Shown: positions 26,323-35,969 of the stretch, one piece after another | Layout: every line of letters starts with the position of its first letter | How positions within the stretch are numbered: position 1 is the first letter of the stretch | Source of the DNA: an uncultured Thalassolituus sp. | GTDB taxonomy: Bacteria > Pseudomonadota > Gammaproteobacteria > Pseudomonadales > Oceanobacteraceae | Length of the DNA: 64,000 nt | NCBI GenBank assembly: GCA_913061435.1 | Contig: CAJXUK010000012.1 | Location: forward strand, 1-64,000 | Direction: 5' to 3' | Notes under the pieces: generated by a model | Told to the model about the DNA's origin: nothing | What the model saw: only the letters and a program-made list of their open reading frames with translations | Database searches by the model: none | Position numbers and translations under genes: made by a program

Positions 26323-28452
26323 ATGGCCGATGAAAAATTGCATTTTGGCACTTGTACCCTCTGCGAAGCAATGTGCGGTATTGAAGTAAAATACTCTGGT
26401 GAAAAAGTTTTATCGATTAAAGGTGATAAAAACGATCCTTTCTCGAAGGGCTATATTTGCCCCAAGGCGACTGCACTGCAAGACCTTTATGAAGACCCAG
26501 ATCGTCTGCGCCAGCCAGTTGAAAGAACGGCTAATGGTTGGCAAGAAATCAGTTGGCCAGAAGCCTTCGACAAAGTTGCCGAGGGTATTCAAAAGCTGCA
26601 AAAAAAATACGGTGCTAATGCTCTAGGGATTTATCTAGGTAATCCTAATGTGCATAACATGGGTAGCATGTTAACGACTAAGCACTTACTCACCAGTTTA
26701 AAATCACGCAGTCGCTTTTCTGCCACTTCAATTGATCAATTACCCCATCATATTGTGTGTATGCATTTATTTGGACACATGCTGCGTATACCCGTGCCAG
26801 ACGTAAATCGTACTCAACATATGCTTATCATTGGGGGTAACCCTTTGGCGTCTAATGGCAGCATCATGACCGCGCCCAACATGCGCCAAAAAATTAAAGA
26901 CATTAAAGCGCGTAATGGTAAGGTCGTGGTAATTGATCCGCGCCGCACCGAAACTGCCGAGCTGTCGAGTGAACATCACTTCATTCGTCCTGCCACCGAT
27001 GTTTTATTACTACTCGCGATGTTGAATGAAATATATGCTCAAGGTTTCGATAAATTGAATAATCGAGCAGCAACACTTGCTCCTGAAATTGCACAAATTG
27101 AACGCTTTGCTAAAGGCTTCACCGCTGAATCCGTAGCCGGTATTACAGGGATTTCTGCTACTGAAATTAAACGCCTAGTTAAAGAATATTGCGAAGCAGA
27201 TAGCGCTGTGATGTATGGCCGCATGGGCGTATCGGTGCAAGAATTTGGTTTGTTGTGCCAGTACTTAATCATGGTGATGAACATTGTTACTGGGCGCTTA
27301 GATGAAGTAGGCGGGCTTATGTTTCCTAACCCTGCGGTGGATTTAGTTAACAATACTGGCCCTGGTTATTTAGCAAAGCGCTTTACGCGGGTTAAAAAAT
27401 TACCCGACTTTAATGGCGATTACCCAGTGGTTGCAATGGCCGATGAAATGTTGGTTGAAGGAGAAGGCCAAGTAAAAGGATTTATTAATGTTGCCGGTAA
27501 CCCAGTATTAAGTACCCCCAATGGCGACAAATTAGATAAAGCATTAGCGCAATTAGAGTTCATGGTGTCTGTCGATCCAATGATCAACGAAACCAGTCGT
27601 CATGCGCATATTATTTTACCGCCGGTATCACCGTTAGAGCGTGACCATTACGATTTAACTTTTAACGGTTTTGCTGTTCATAACACCGCTAAATATGCCC
27701 CCGCATTATTTGCCAAAAAAGCGAATGAAAAACACGATTGGGAAATCACCTTAGAGCTGGCAAAGCGGTTAAATAAAAATGCCCCAATGGCGACAAAAAT
27801 TGAACGTTGGTTAACGAAGGTATTAGGGCCAAAATTCCTATTGGGGCAGGGGCTTAAACGCGGGCCTTATCCACAGGTTAATTTGAAAACGTTGAAGAAA
27901 AACCCTCACGGTATCGATCTTGGGCCTTTGCAAAGCATGCTGCCACAAGGCTTAAAACATAAAGATAACAAGATTCATTTAAATGTCGATTTTTATCAGG
28001 CTGATCTAGAGCGTGTTAAAGAAATGATGAAGCAATATAACGACAGCCAGATTCTATTGATAGGTCGTCGTCATGTTCGCAGCAATAACTCATGGATGCA
28101 CAACAGCCAGCGTTTGGTAAAAGGAAAATCTCGCTGCACCTTGATGTTACACCCCGAAACCGCCAAACAGCAGGGTATTGAGAATGGTCAATCAGTTAAC
28201 GTTACATCAAAAGTCGGCAGCGTGACTATCGAAGCCGAAATAACTGACGAACTTATGCCTGGCGTAGTGAGTATTCCGCACGGGTTTGGTCATGGTCGAA
28301 AGGGGATTAAGCAGAAAGTTGCTCAAGCCAATGCCGGTGTGAGTGTGAACGACCTAACGGATGACTCTTTGATTGATTCTTTATCTGGTAATGCTGCAGT
28401 GAATGGGGTGCCGGTAAGATTAGCAATCGCGTCAGTGCAAGCTGCGAGTTAA
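26323..28452 (+). CDS. molybdopterin-dependent oxidoreductase (formate dehydrogenase/BisC-like)
   Basis: A 709-residue Mo-bisMGD enzyme of the DMSO-reductase superfamily. The N-terminal 4Fe-4S motif is CTLCEAMCGIEV...GYICPKA, followed by DPDRLRQPVER, IIGGNPLASNGS, VIDPRRTETAE, GRMGVSVQEFG and the C-terminal dinucleotide-binding domain (LIGRRHVRSNNSWMHNSQRLV, VNVTSKVGSV). No TAT signal is seen, so it is cytoplasmic. The electron partner and substrate are not evident. Shorter than respiratory relatives. A TetR gene is immediately upstream. Confidence 0.87.
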   Translation: MADEKLHFGTCTLCEAMCGIEVKYSGEKVLSIKGDKNDPFSKGYICPKATALQDLYEDPDRLRQPVERTANGWQEISWPEAFDKVAEGIQKLQKKYGANALGIYLGNPNVHNMGSMLTTKHLLTSLKSRSRFSATSIDQLPHHIVCMHLFGHMLRIPVPDVNRTQHMLIIGGNPLASNGSIMTAPNMRQKIKDIKARNGKVVVIDPRRTETAELSSEHHFIRPATDVLLLLAMLNEIYAQGFDKLNNRAATLAPEIAQIERFAKGFTAESVAGITGISATEIKRLVKEYCEADSAVMYGRMGVSVQEFGLLCQYLIMVMNIVTGRLDEVGGLMFPNPAVDLVNNTGPGYLAKRFTRVKKLPDFNGDYPVVAMADEMLVEGEGQVKGFINVAGNPVLSTPNGDKLDKALAQLEFMVSVDPMINETSRHAHIILPPVSPLERDHYDLTFNGFAVHNTAKYAPALFAKKANEKHDWEITLELAKRLNKNAPMATKIERWLTKVLGPKFLLGQGLKRGPYPQVNLKTLKKNPHGIDLGPLQSMLPQGLKHKDNKIHLNVDFYQADLERVKEMMKQYNDSQILLIGRRHVRSNNSWMHNSQRLVKGKSRCTLMLHPETAKQQGIENGQSVNVTSKVGSVTIEAEITDELMPGVVSIPHGFGHGRKGIKQKVAQANAGVSVNDLTDDSLIDSLSGNAAVNGVPVRLAIASVQAAS

Positions 28453-28480
28453 CAAATAACTACTACTCCATGATTATAAA

Positions 28481-28516
28481 GCGCTCCTTTTCTTAAGCAA
28501 AAGGAGCGTCTTTTTT
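28481..28516 (+). terminator. intrinsic terminator after the molybdopterin oxidoreductase gene
   Basis: A 10-bp stem CGCTCCTTTT / AAAAGGAGCG with a seven-base loop and a T run. Confidence 0.9.
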
Positions 28517-28638
28517 ATCATTACTGATATACTGTTAAGGCATGTCAGTACTAATCATCGTATTAGCTAGTCGCTTATCGCTAGCAGCCTCTTTTAGTCC
28601 TTTACCTTACCCTACCTCCACTTACAGAGACTCTTTCT

Positions 28639-29964
28639 ATGTCATTTTCCAAGCTTGGTTTAAGCGACCCTATTATTAAAGCGGTCAAAGATTTAGGCTA
28701 TTCCAAGCCAACAGCAATTCAACGAGAGGCTATCCCTGCGGTTTTATCGGGTAAAAATATTCTGGGTACATCTCAAACCGGTACGGGTAAAACCGCCAGC
28801 TTTGTATTACCGTTACTAGAGAAACTGTCTAAAGTCACAAAAAGAGGTAAAACACAGACAGTTCGCGGCAAGCGAATTCGTGCTTTGATTTTAACCCCCA
28901 CTCGCGAACTTGCGGTGCAGATTGAAGAAAGTGTTGTTCAATACAGTAAGTATTTGAATTTAACCTCTATGGCGCTTTATGGTGGCGTGGATATGGAAGT
29001 ACAAAAAGAGCGCTTAATTGACGGGGTTGATATTTTAGTAGCAACTCCAGGGCGTTTATTAGATCTTCTGCATCAGCGTGCTTTGTATTTTGATGAGATT
29101 GAAATGCTGATTTTGGATGAAGCAGATCGCATGCTAGATATGGGTTTTATCGATGACATTAGCAAGATTATCGAGCGTTTACCGTTACAGCGTCAAAACC
29201 TTCTATTTTCCGCTACTCTTAACGAAGACGTGCGTAAGTTAGCCGATAGTTTTTCGGGTGATAGCATGGAAGGCGTTGGTTTTAAAAATAATGGCCTTGG
29301 CAACAAAGAATTTTATGATGACTTAGAAGATATCAATATCTCACCTTCGTCTACTTCAGCCGATACCATTAATCAATGGTTAGTTGCTGTAGATAAAGAT
29401 ACCAAATCAGCTTTACTTAGCCATTTAATTGTTGAAGAAAAGTGGGATCAAGCTCTTATATTTATTGAGAAAAAACACGGAGCCGCTAAGTTAGTAAGCC
29501 AGCTAGAAAAACGCGGCATTAAAGCGGACTGTATTCATGGCGATCGCAGCCAAGCTATGCGTGAAAAGACGCTGGCAGCATTTAAATCCGGCGAATTAAA
29601 ATATTTGGTCGCAACCGGTATTGCCGCGCGTGGTATCGATATTGGCTCGTTAACCCGCGTGGTGAATTACGACCTGCCATTTAAGCCAGAAGAGTACATT
29701 CATAGAATTGGTCGTACTGGTCGCGCCGGCGCTCTCGGAGAAGCAATCTCATTTGTTGCCATGGGTGATTTTAAAAATTTATGTGCGATTGAGAGCCGCC
29801 TAAAACACATTATAGACCGTAAAGAAATAGACGGCTTTCCTGTGCGTAAAGCTGTGCCTGTATCAATTTTAAACTATGTACCTAAGCACCAAAGGGCAGG
29901 GCATACTGGCTCTGATAATAATTCGCCATACTATGGTAAAAAGAAAACTATTGCTGATCGATAA
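28639..29964 (+). CDS. DEAD-box RNA helicase, RhlE-type
   Basis: A 441-residue RNA helicase. Motifs in order are FSKLGLSDPIIKAVKDLGYSKPTAIQ, SQTGTGKTASF, LTPTRELAVQ, ATPGRLLDLL, DEADRMLDMGF, FSATL, ARGIDIGSLTRVVNYDLP and HRIGRTGRAG. The tail after motif VI is short and lacks the RNA-binding domain of DeaD. The 3' end overlaps the convergent gene by 17 bp. Confidence 0.92.
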   Translation: MSFSKLGLSDPIIKAVKDLGYSKPTAIQREAIPAVLSGKNILGTSQTGTGKTASFVLPLLEKLSKVTKRGKTQTVRGKRIRALILTPTRELAVQIEESVVQYSKYLNLTSMALYGGVDMEVQKERLIDGVDILVATPGRLLDLLHQRALYFDEIEMLILDEADRMLDMGFIDDISKIIERLPLQRQNLLFSATLNEDVRKLADSFSGDSMEGVGFKNNGLGNKEFYDDLEDINISPSSTSADTINQWLVAVDKDTKSALLSHLIVEEKWDQALIFIEKKHGAAKLVSQLEKRGIKADCIHGDRSQAMREKTLAAFKSGELKYLVATGIAARGIDIGSLTRVVNYDLPFKPEEYIHRIGRTGRAGALGEAISFVAMGDFKNLCAIESRLKHIIDRKEIDGFPVRKAVPVSILNYVPKHQRAGHTGSDNNSPYYGKKKTIADR

Positions 29965-30394
29965 TATTCTTGCGGTGAGATATATCAATTCCTTTGCGAA
30001 TAACTTTCCCTGTGGTCTTAGTTGCAATACTAATACTGCTGTAAACCATATGTGAAATTAAATCGTGTGTACGGCGAACCACAACCGTGGTTTGTCGAGT
30101 AACGGGAATGGCCTCAAGAATCCCAAAAGGGATAGCCGCAATTCCAATGTGTAAAGAGCGCACGGTAGAAGTAGTTATATCGATGGTTTTTTCTAATTGA
30201 ACTTGGGTTTCAAGTAATTGAGCTTGTTGCTTTATTAAAAGCTGACACTCTTGTTTAGCACAACTTACATGCAATAGATGACTTTTACATTGTTGATGCA
30301 AATGGAATTGCTGCCAAACTACCCGCAAAGTGCACGCGCTAATTAGCAGCGAAACAAAAGCCAGGATGAGTAATATTACTGTGCTAAGTAACAT
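29948..30394 (-). CDS. small membrane protein of unknown function
   Basis: A 148-residue protein not recognised. One strong N-terminal transmembrane segment (residues ~2-26), then a Cys/Gln-rich probable helical region (QQCKSHLLHVSCAKQECQLLIKQQAQLLETQVQLEKTID), a second weakly hydrophobic stretch (~86-96) and a basic C-terminus. It overlaps the upstream gene by 11 bp, so the two form an operon, and it overlaps the helicase gene end on the other strand. Confidence 0.65.
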   Translation of the reverse strand: MLLSTVILLILAFVSLLISACTLRVVWQQFHLHQQCKSHLLHVSCAKQECQLLIKQQAQLLETQVQLEKTIDITTSTVRSLHIGIAAIPFGILEAIPVTRQTTVVVRRTHDLISHMVYSSISIATKTTGKVIRKGIDISHRKNIIDQQ

Positions 30395-30752
30395 GGATTT
30401 TTACTTCCGCATTAACACCAAAAGAGGGCAATTGTTCAGCAATAATCTCTCTGGCTTCTTTGTAGACTAGTTTGTTGATGGTATCAGGAGCCATACCAAC
30501 AAAAGGTTTGGCTAACGGTGTTTTAGCAATGGCCAGTTCAGTAGGATTAAGGATTTCTACCGTGATAATACGTTTGTTTTTCTCTACCAACAGCTTGCTG
30601 AGATTTGCAGGAATTATTGAATTGTCAGAGGCTAAAGCCGAAGTTTGCGATAATAAGATTTCAGTTTGTAGGCGACTACGTCGCCACAGCAACAGTAAAG
30701 CTGCGCTAATAGCCATATTGGCTAACACGAAGAGTGTGATGGCGATGTTCAT
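30384..30752 (-). CDS. single-pass membrane protein of unknown function
   Basis: A 122-residue protein not recognised. An N-terminal transmembrane anchor (MNIAITLFVLANMAISAALLLLW, residues ~1-23) is followed by a soluble region with RIITVEILNPTELAIAK and a C-terminal KEAREIIAEQLPSFGVNAEVKIHV. The ATG at 30752 was chosen over the ATG at 30806 because the membrane segment begins there. It overlaps the downstream membrane-protein gene by 11 bp. Confidence 0.7.
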   Translation of the reverse strand: MNIAITLFVLANMAISAALLLLWRRSRLQTEILLSQTSALASDNSIIPANLSKLLVEKNKRIITVEILNPTELAIAKTPLAKPFVGMAPDTINKLVYKEAREIIAEQLPSFGVNAEVKIHVT

Positions 30753-30933
30753 AGTGAAGCCCTGTGTATTACTCTCAATAAGTCTATAACATGATCTAGG
30801 TAGCATAGACTGTATAATATGATTAAGTTATCAAGGTAGCATAATGTGAGGGTTTAGAATATAGAACTCTGTTTGATTAAAAAAAGAACAATATATAAAA
30901 ACTGACTAAAGTAGCATCCCAAAGTTATATCTA

Positions 30934-31290
30934 ATGAGAGACCTGCCTGTGAAAAAAACAGATAAAATATTAGAAAACACGATCGTAAAAGTACTGACTC
31001 GGGTATGTGAAGACTCACTTAAAAATATTGATGGTTTTCAGTGGCTAACCCATCTTGTCAATTACAAAGATTTTCCTCGTTCTTTAACGATCATTTGTAT
31101 TTTCGATACTCAAGACCAAATAACCCAGCTTAAAGAATCACCACAGTATGAAATCTTGCTAAATAACATTATTGATCGATTAAAAAGTGCAGGTATCGAA
31201 CTGGTTAAAAAGCAAAAACACATCAAATTTGATAGTGAAGAGGCTTGTAATCTTCATCATCAAGGCAATTGGGCCAATCGATTGCAATAA
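30934..31290 (+). CDS. conserved hypothetical protein
   Basis: A 118-residue soluble protein. It has a conserved look: LENTIVKVLTRVCEDSLKNIDGFQWLTHLVNYKDFPRSLTIICIFDT and IKFDSEEACNLHHQGNWANRL. I recall similar short proteins labelled Fis-family regulators, but no Fis-type helix-turn-helix is visible and I do not support that name. Function is unknown. Likely a single-gene unit; an ATG at 30934 or the nearby GTG at 30949 may be the start. Confidence 0.75.
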   Translation: MRDLPVKKTDKILENTIVKVLTRVCEDSLKNIDGFQWLTHLVNYKDFPRSLTIICIFDTQDQITQLKESPQYEILLNNIIDRLKSAGIELVKKQKHIKFDSEEACNLHHQGNWANRLQ

Positions 31291-31387
31291 AAATCGTTTA
31301 AGCTTGTTAGAGAATACAAACCTACAATCTTGTACATAGAAATTGTCCACAAGAGAGGTAGAAAAACAAACAATAGCGAAATAAACG

Positions 31388-32239
31388 ATGAAAACACAAG
31401 TAATACAAACAGCAGCCGGTCACACCGTTAGTGCGCAGGTTTTTCCTGCGCATGATTTATCAAACAGTAAAGGTGTGTGCATCATTGCGACAGCGACCGG
31501 TGTTGCTCAGCGTTTATACGAAGACTTTGCCAACTGGTTAGCCGAGCAAAATTATACCGCAGTTTCGTTTGATTATGATGGCATAGGTTTATCAATCGAT
31601 GGCCATGTTAAAAATAGCAAAAGCGATAAATTAAGCTGGGGGAAAAACGATTGCCCGGCTGTACTTGAATTTGTTAAAAACCAATACCCTAACCAAGAAA
31701 TTACCTGGATTGGCCACAGTGTTGGCGCTCATATGTTGGGCTTTATGGAAAATACCCATGGTATTACCAAAGCCATTACTGTGGGAGCAGGTACTGGTAC
31801 TTGGTGGTATAACTCCCCACCAACTAAACGCATTGCGTGGTTTTTATGGTATTTTCTTGTACCGGCTACAACGCCTTTTTTGGGATATTTTCCTGGGGAT
31901 AAAATTGGCATTATGTGTGATTTACCCAAAGGCGTTATCATGCAGTGGCGCCGTTGGTGCTTAAATAAAGAGTATTCGATAGGTTGTGAAGGCAACTGGC
32001 TACGGCAGCGCTTTGCTAATGTCACCATTCCTATCACAGGTATTGCTTTTAGTGATGACGATATGATGTCGATGAAAAATGTAGAAATACTTCACAGTTT
32101 TTATACCGGCTCAAATAAAACAATGATTACTGTTAAGCCAGAAGATATAGGTCAAAAACGCATTGGTCATATTGGCTGGCATAAAGCACGCTACCGTACA
32201 CTTTGGGAAGATGTCTTTTTGCCTGCGTTACAGTCTTAA
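31388..32239 (+). CDS. alpha/beta hydrolase
   Basis: A 283-residue alpha/beta-fold hydrolase of the COG4757 type. The nucleophile elbow is GHSVGA (in WIGHSVGAHMLGF, Ser ~111) and the likely catalytic His lies in the C-terminal HIGWH. The insert WWYNSPPTKRIAWFLWYFLVPATTPFLGYFPG is aromatic and could form the lid. Substrate is unknown. The stop codon begins a 7-bp tandem array. Confidence 0.85.
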   Translation: MKTQVIQTAAGHTVSAQVFPAHDLSNSKGVCIIATATGVAQRLYEDFANWLAEQNYTAVSFDYDGIGLSIDGHVKNSKSDKLSWGKNDCPAVLEFVKNQYPNQEITWIGHSVGAHMLGFMENTHGITKAITVGAGTGTWWYNSPPTKRIAWFLWYFLVPATTPFLGYFPGDKIGIMCDLPKGVIMQWRRWCLNKEYSIGCEGNWLRQRFANVTIPITGIAFSDDDMMSMKNVEILHSFYTGSNKTMITVKPEDIGQKRIGHIGWHKARYRTLWEDVFLPALQS

Positions 32240-32271
32240 TTACTAATTACTAATTACTCGTTACTCGTTAC
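32237..32271. repeat. 7-bp tandem repeat, five units, starting at a stop codon
   Basis: TAATTAC three times, then TCGTTAC twice. The first TAA is the stop codon of the alpha/beta hydrolase gene. Confidence 0.95.
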
Positions 32272-32295
32272 TGAGTAGCGGGTGTTGCTCCATAA

Positions 32296-32724
32296 TTATC
32301 TTGTTATGCGTGCGCGGTTATTTACGATCTGCGCGCGTGAAAGATCATAGATCCAATTAAACGCGATAGCGTACAACAAAAAGAATACCATCGCCCCAAT
32401 ATCCAATAGCAGCACCGATAAAAAGTCTAGCTGTAGCATCCACATCATAATAGGAAACGAAAAGACTAACATACCAAACTCAAAGCCAAGGCCATGCTGA
32501 ATTCTGATCCACAGAGTTCTTTTAGTGCGATCTGGGCCATAAAGTTTGTCGAAAATAATGTTAAATATAAAATTCCATACCATCGCTAAAAGTGACAGCA
32601 TAATTGCCAGCCCCGACATTTTAGCGACATCGTTGCCGGTGATAAAAACGGCTATTAAAGTAAGCAAAAAAAGTGCGATAGCTTCAAACAATAGAGCATG
32701 AAAGACTCTTTCTTTAAATGACAT
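32296..32724 (-). CDS. PACE-family (AceI-like) multidrug efflux transporter
   Basis: A 142-residue inner-membrane protein of four helices in two repeated BTP units: FHALLFEAIALFLLTLIAVFITG with MVWNFIFNIIFDKLYG, and IQHGLGFEFGMLVFSFPIMMWML with AIAFNWIYDLSR. The RVFHALLFE and WNFxFNxxFD motifs are those of the chlorhexidine exporter AceI. I set the start at the ATG at 32724; an upstream ATG at 32778 would add 18 residues unlike the family. Confidence 0.9.
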   Translation of the reverse strand: MSFKERVFHALLFEAIALFLLTLIAVFITGNDVAKMSGLAIMLSLLAMVWNFIFNIIFDKLYGPDRTKRTLWIRIQHGLGFEFGMLVFSFPIMMWMLQLDFLSVLLLDIGAMVFFLLYAIAFNWIYDLSRAQIVNNRARITR

Positions 32725-32804
32725 ATTCTGAGGATTTTCCCGTGAACGGAACGTTTTGCAAATAAATATGAAGAGCATTAAAGCAGGCTTTGAAGCATAA
32801 AAAA

Positions 32805-32836
32805 ACCCGCTAATGAATCATCATTAGCGGGTTTTG
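32805..32836. terminator. bidirectional intrinsic terminator
   Basis: CCCGCTAATGA and TCATTAGCGGG form a perfect 11-bp stem, flanked by A on the left and T on the right. It lies just downstream of the tRNA-Met gene on its strand. Confidence 0.85.
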
Positions 32837-32841
32837 AAATA

Positions 32842-32918
32842 TGGTAGCTATGGGCAGACTTGAACTGCCGACCCCAGCATTATGAATGCTGTGCTCTAAC
32901 CAGCTGAGCTACATAGCC
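32842..32918 (-). tRNA. tRNA-Met (CAT), elongator
   Basis: On the minus strand the 77-base sequence folds as a tRNA: acceptor GGCTATG / CATAGCT, D arm TAGCTCAGCTGGTTAGAGCA, anticodon stem CAGCA-TTCATAA-TGCTG with anticodon CAT, T arm with GTTCAAG, and an encoded CCA end. The G-T pair at position 1-72 and the non-initiator acceptor and anticodon stem (no run of three G-C pairs) match an elongator tRNA-Met. Confidence 0.93.
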
Positions 32919-33225
32919 ACGACTTGTTGGCTTTCGCCTCTCAAGTGGCGCGTATTATGTCACCATTTAAATTTTCGTCAAGGTTATTCTATCAATTATT
33001 TTATAAATATGATGATTATTTTTGTGCTTTTTCAATGGTTTAGCTAAGGCTGATGTTTGCCATGTTGATTCGCTATTAATGCAGCAGTCTCTCACTTCAT
33101 TATTAGCTTTGTTGATCATAATAAGTATAAAAAAAGCGCCTTGTAGATCAATTGCTTGATCAACAAGGCGCTTTTCATAAGCACTTTTAGTATTTAATGC
33201 CTGCGTTTAAGCACACAGTAAATGC
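32919..33225. other. intergenic region between tRNA-Met and cysN
   Basis: It should hold the tRNA promoter on the minus strand and contains the cysN terminator (33130-33175). Nothing else is recognisable. Confidence 0.5.
33130..33175 (-). terminator. intrinsic terminator of cysDN
   Basis: The stem GCGCCTTGT-a-GATCA / TGATC-a-ACAAGGCGC, followed on the minus strand by a run of T, ends the cysDN operon. Confidence 0.9.
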
Positions 33226-34836
33226 TTAAATAATGCCTTTTTCTTGCAGCGAAGCAATCATGCTGTCTAGTGTGTCTTCATCTGCGGCTAAGCTGATGCA
33301 AGCATCGTCTGCACCACCAGAGACAAGAGCAATTAGACCAGCACTTTTTAAGATAAGTGCTTCGCTATTGCTAGCAACTGCAGCCGCTTTACCCATCTCA
33401 AATAAGCGACGGTCTAGCGCTTGTGCTGAAACTTCTGGGTTGCTGCCATTAATCGCAACAATGGCGGGTTTTTGGCCAAAACGGCGAGCCTTATCTTCTG
33501 CCGTAACGGGGGTGTTATCGCCATCGGCATCTTGAGCTTCACCAACAACCATACCAGCCCCAACGGTAACGTTAGTTAGGCGATCAACAATAATGAAGGC
33601 CCCAGTAGCACGGTTTTGTTGATAAGAATCAAAAGATATTGGCTTGTTAAGGGTAACTTCACATAGTGCAATTTCGTTCAGTTTAACCACATCTGCAGGA
33701 TGTTGTTCCATCGTGTTTACATCAACACGGTGGTGTATTTTGCTAACAGCACCTTGAGTGAGTGATGAAGAAAACTTGATATCGTACTGCTTACCAGCAA
33801 TTAATTCAGCATCAGCCATCCAAACGATATCAGCATTTACTTTATTGGCTACTGTTGGTAGATCGTCAATGTGGACCAGCATGTCGCCACGAGAAACATC
33901 AATTTCATCTTTTAAGGTTATCGTAACGGCTTGGCCGTTAAACGCCTCGTCTAAATTACCATCAAAAGTTATAATTTTATCAACGGTACTGGTTTTACGC
34001 GATGGCAGTGCCATAATGCTGTCACCAGGGCGAACCTTACCTGAGGCAACGGTGCCGCAGAAACCACGGAAGTCTAGGTTAGGGCGGTTTACATATTGCA
34101 CCGGAAAACGGAAGTTTTCGAAGTTTTTATCTTCAGCAACTTCAACCGTGTTCAATATCTCCATCAAGGTTTTATCGGTATACCAAGGGGAGCGTTCAGA
34201 ACGATTAACAATGTTGTCGCCATCAAGAGCAGATAAAGGTACACATTGAATATCAGGAATGTTCAGATTCTTAGCAAAGGCTAAGTAATCTTCTTTAATT
34301 TCGTTGTAGCGATCTTCGCTAAAGTCCATTAAATCCATTTTATTAATGGCCACCACTACGTGCTTTATGCCTTGCAGCGATGCAATATAAGAATGACGCT
34401 TGGTTTGTGTTTGCACACCATAGCGCGCATCAATCAAGATAATGGCAAGATCACAGGTAGACGCACCGGTTGCCATGTTACGAGTGTACTGTTCGTGTCC
34501 TGGGGTGTCGGCGATAATGAATTTACGTTTATCGGTAGAAAAATAGCGATAGGCTACATCAATTGTGATGCCTTGCTCACGCTCAGCTGCTAAGCCATCA
34601 ACCAATAAGGCAAGATCGACTTTGTCGCCTTGTGTGCCTGATTTAATCGAGTCGTTTTCAATAGCGGCTAATTGATCTTCAAAAATCATTTTGGAGTCAT
34701 ACAGTAAACGGCCAATTAGGGTCGATTTACCATCATCTACATTGCCACACGTTAAAAAGCGCAGCATTTGTTTGTTTTCATGCTGTTTTAAGTAAGCCAG
34801 AATATCTTCGGCAATCAAGCTAGATTGGTGTGACAT
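33226..34836 (-). CDS. cysN: sulfate adenylyltransferase subunit 1 (GTPase)
   Basis: A 536-residue EF-Tu-like GTPase that couples GTP hydrolysis to adenylyl-sulfate formation by CysD in sulfate assimilation. G motifs are [17 protein letters not shown] (~32-48), [27 protein letters not shown] and NKMDLMDF. The C-terminal ~60 residues ([31 protein letters not shown]... KGII) extend beyond a basic CysN and are not CysC, since no APS-kinase P-loop is seen. Its start overlaps the cysD stop. Confidence 0.95.
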   Translation of the reverse strand: MSHQSSLIAEDILAYLKQHENKQMLRFLTCGNVDDGKSTLIGRLLYDSKMIFEDQLAAIENDSIKSGTQGDKVDLALLVDGLAAEREQGITIDVAYRYFSTDKRKFIIADTPGHEQYTRNMATGASTCDLAIILIDARYGVQTQTKRHSYIASLQGIKHVVVAINKMDLMDFSEDRYNEIKEDYLAFAKNLNIPDIQCVPLSALDGDNIVNRSERSPWYTDKTLMEILNTVEVAEDKNFENFRFPVQYVNRPNLDFRGFCGTVASGKVRPGDSIMALPSRKTSTVDKIITFDGNLDEAFNGQAVTITLKDEIDVSRGDMLVHIDDLPTVANKVNADIVWMADAELIAGKQYDIKFSSSLTQGAVSKIHHRVDVNTMEQHPADVVKLNEIALCEVTLNKPISFDSYQQNRATGAFIIVDRLTNVTVGAGMVVGEAQDADGDNTPVTAEDKARRFGQKPAIVAINGSNPEVSAQALDRRLFEMGKAAAVASNSEALILKSAGLIALVSGGADDACISLAADEDTLDSMIASLQEKGII

Positions 34837-35744
34837 TAGAAGTAGCCCTCTTGCTTTTTCTTTTCCATTGACGCAGAAGAATCGTGATCAATAGCACGAC
34901 CTTGGCGTTCAGAAGTAGTGGTTAACAGCATTTCTTGAATAATCTCTGGCAGGGTTGTTGCAGTCGATTCAACAGCACCTGTTAACGGGTAACAACCTAA
35001 AGTACGGAAGCGCACCATTTTCATTTCTGGTTTTTCGCCTTCTTTTAAAGGTAGGCGTTCGTCGTCAACCATAATTAACATGCCGTCACGCTCAACTACA
35101 GGGCGTTCTTTTGCTAGATATAGGCTTGGAATATCAATATTTTCTAGGTAGATGTACTGCCAAATATCGAGCTCGGTCCAGTTAGATAATGGGAAAACAC
35201 GAATGCTTTCGCCTTTGTTTACCTTACCGTTGTATATGTTCCACAACTCAGGACGTTGGTTTTTTGGATCCCAGCGGTGGTTTTTGTCACGGAAAGAATA
35301 AACGCGTTCTTTAGCACGAGATTTTTCTTCATCACGGCGAGCACCACCAAAAGCAGCATCAAAACCGTACTTATCTAAGCCTTGTTTTAGCGCTTGAGTT
35401 TTCATAATGTCGGTATGCTTTGACGATCCATGAGTAAATGGACCCACCCCTGCAGCTACACCTTCTTGGTTGGTATGAACGTATAAATCCATTCCTACAG
35501 TTTTGGCCATTTCGTCACGGAACTGGATCATTTCCTTGAATTTCCACAAGGTATCCACGTGCATTAATGGGAACGGTGGTTTGCCAGGATAAAACGCTTT
35601 ACGCGCTAAATGCAGCATCACCGCAGAATCTTTACCGACAGAGTAAAGCATTACCGGATTATCGAATTCGGCAGCTACTTCGCGGATAATATGGAGGCTT
35701 TCAGCTTCCAGTTGTTTAAGGTGAGTCAGGTTATACTCAGTCAT
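34836..35744 (-). CDS. cysD: sulfate adenylyltransferase subunit 2
   Basis: A 302-residue PAPS-reductase-like ATP pyrophosphatase that adenylates sulfate with CysN. The PP-loop [21 protein letters not shown], then [32 protein letters not shown] and [11 protein letters not shown] are diagnostic. The start is the ATG at 35744 ([19 protein letters not shown], the family opening); an earlier in-frame start at 35807 would add 21 unlikely residues. Operon with cysN, one-base overlap. Confidence 0.96.
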   Translation of the reverse strand: MTEYNLTHLKQLEAESLHIIREVAAEFDNPVMLYSVGKDSAVMLHLARKAFYPGKPPFPLMHVDTLWKFKEMIQFRDEMAKTVGMDLYVHTNQEGVAAGVGPFTHGSSKHTDIMKTQALKQGLDKYGFDAAFGGARRDEEKSRAKERVYSFRDKNHRWDPKNQRPELWNIYNGKVNKGESIRVFPLSNWTELDIWQYIYLENIDIPSLYLAKERPVVERDGMLIMVDDERLPLKEGEKPEMKMVRFRTLGCYPLTGAVESTATTLPEIIQEMLLTTTSERQGRAIDHDSSASMEKKKQEGYF

Positions 35745-35969
35745 AATCGCTTTCGTAGTTGGTGAACAAAAAGTGATAGAAGATTGCAGTTGTATTTGTG
35801 CATTCAACAGCAGTTTCCAGATGACGACACTATACCAAGGGGCGGAGTATTTAAAAAGATGATTCTAATAACATTTGGATATAAGAGTATGTAGAAAGAT
35901 TGATCAATAATCCCTATTATGACGGGCTTATGAAACACACAACTTGTCCTTATAACACAGGAAATATTC

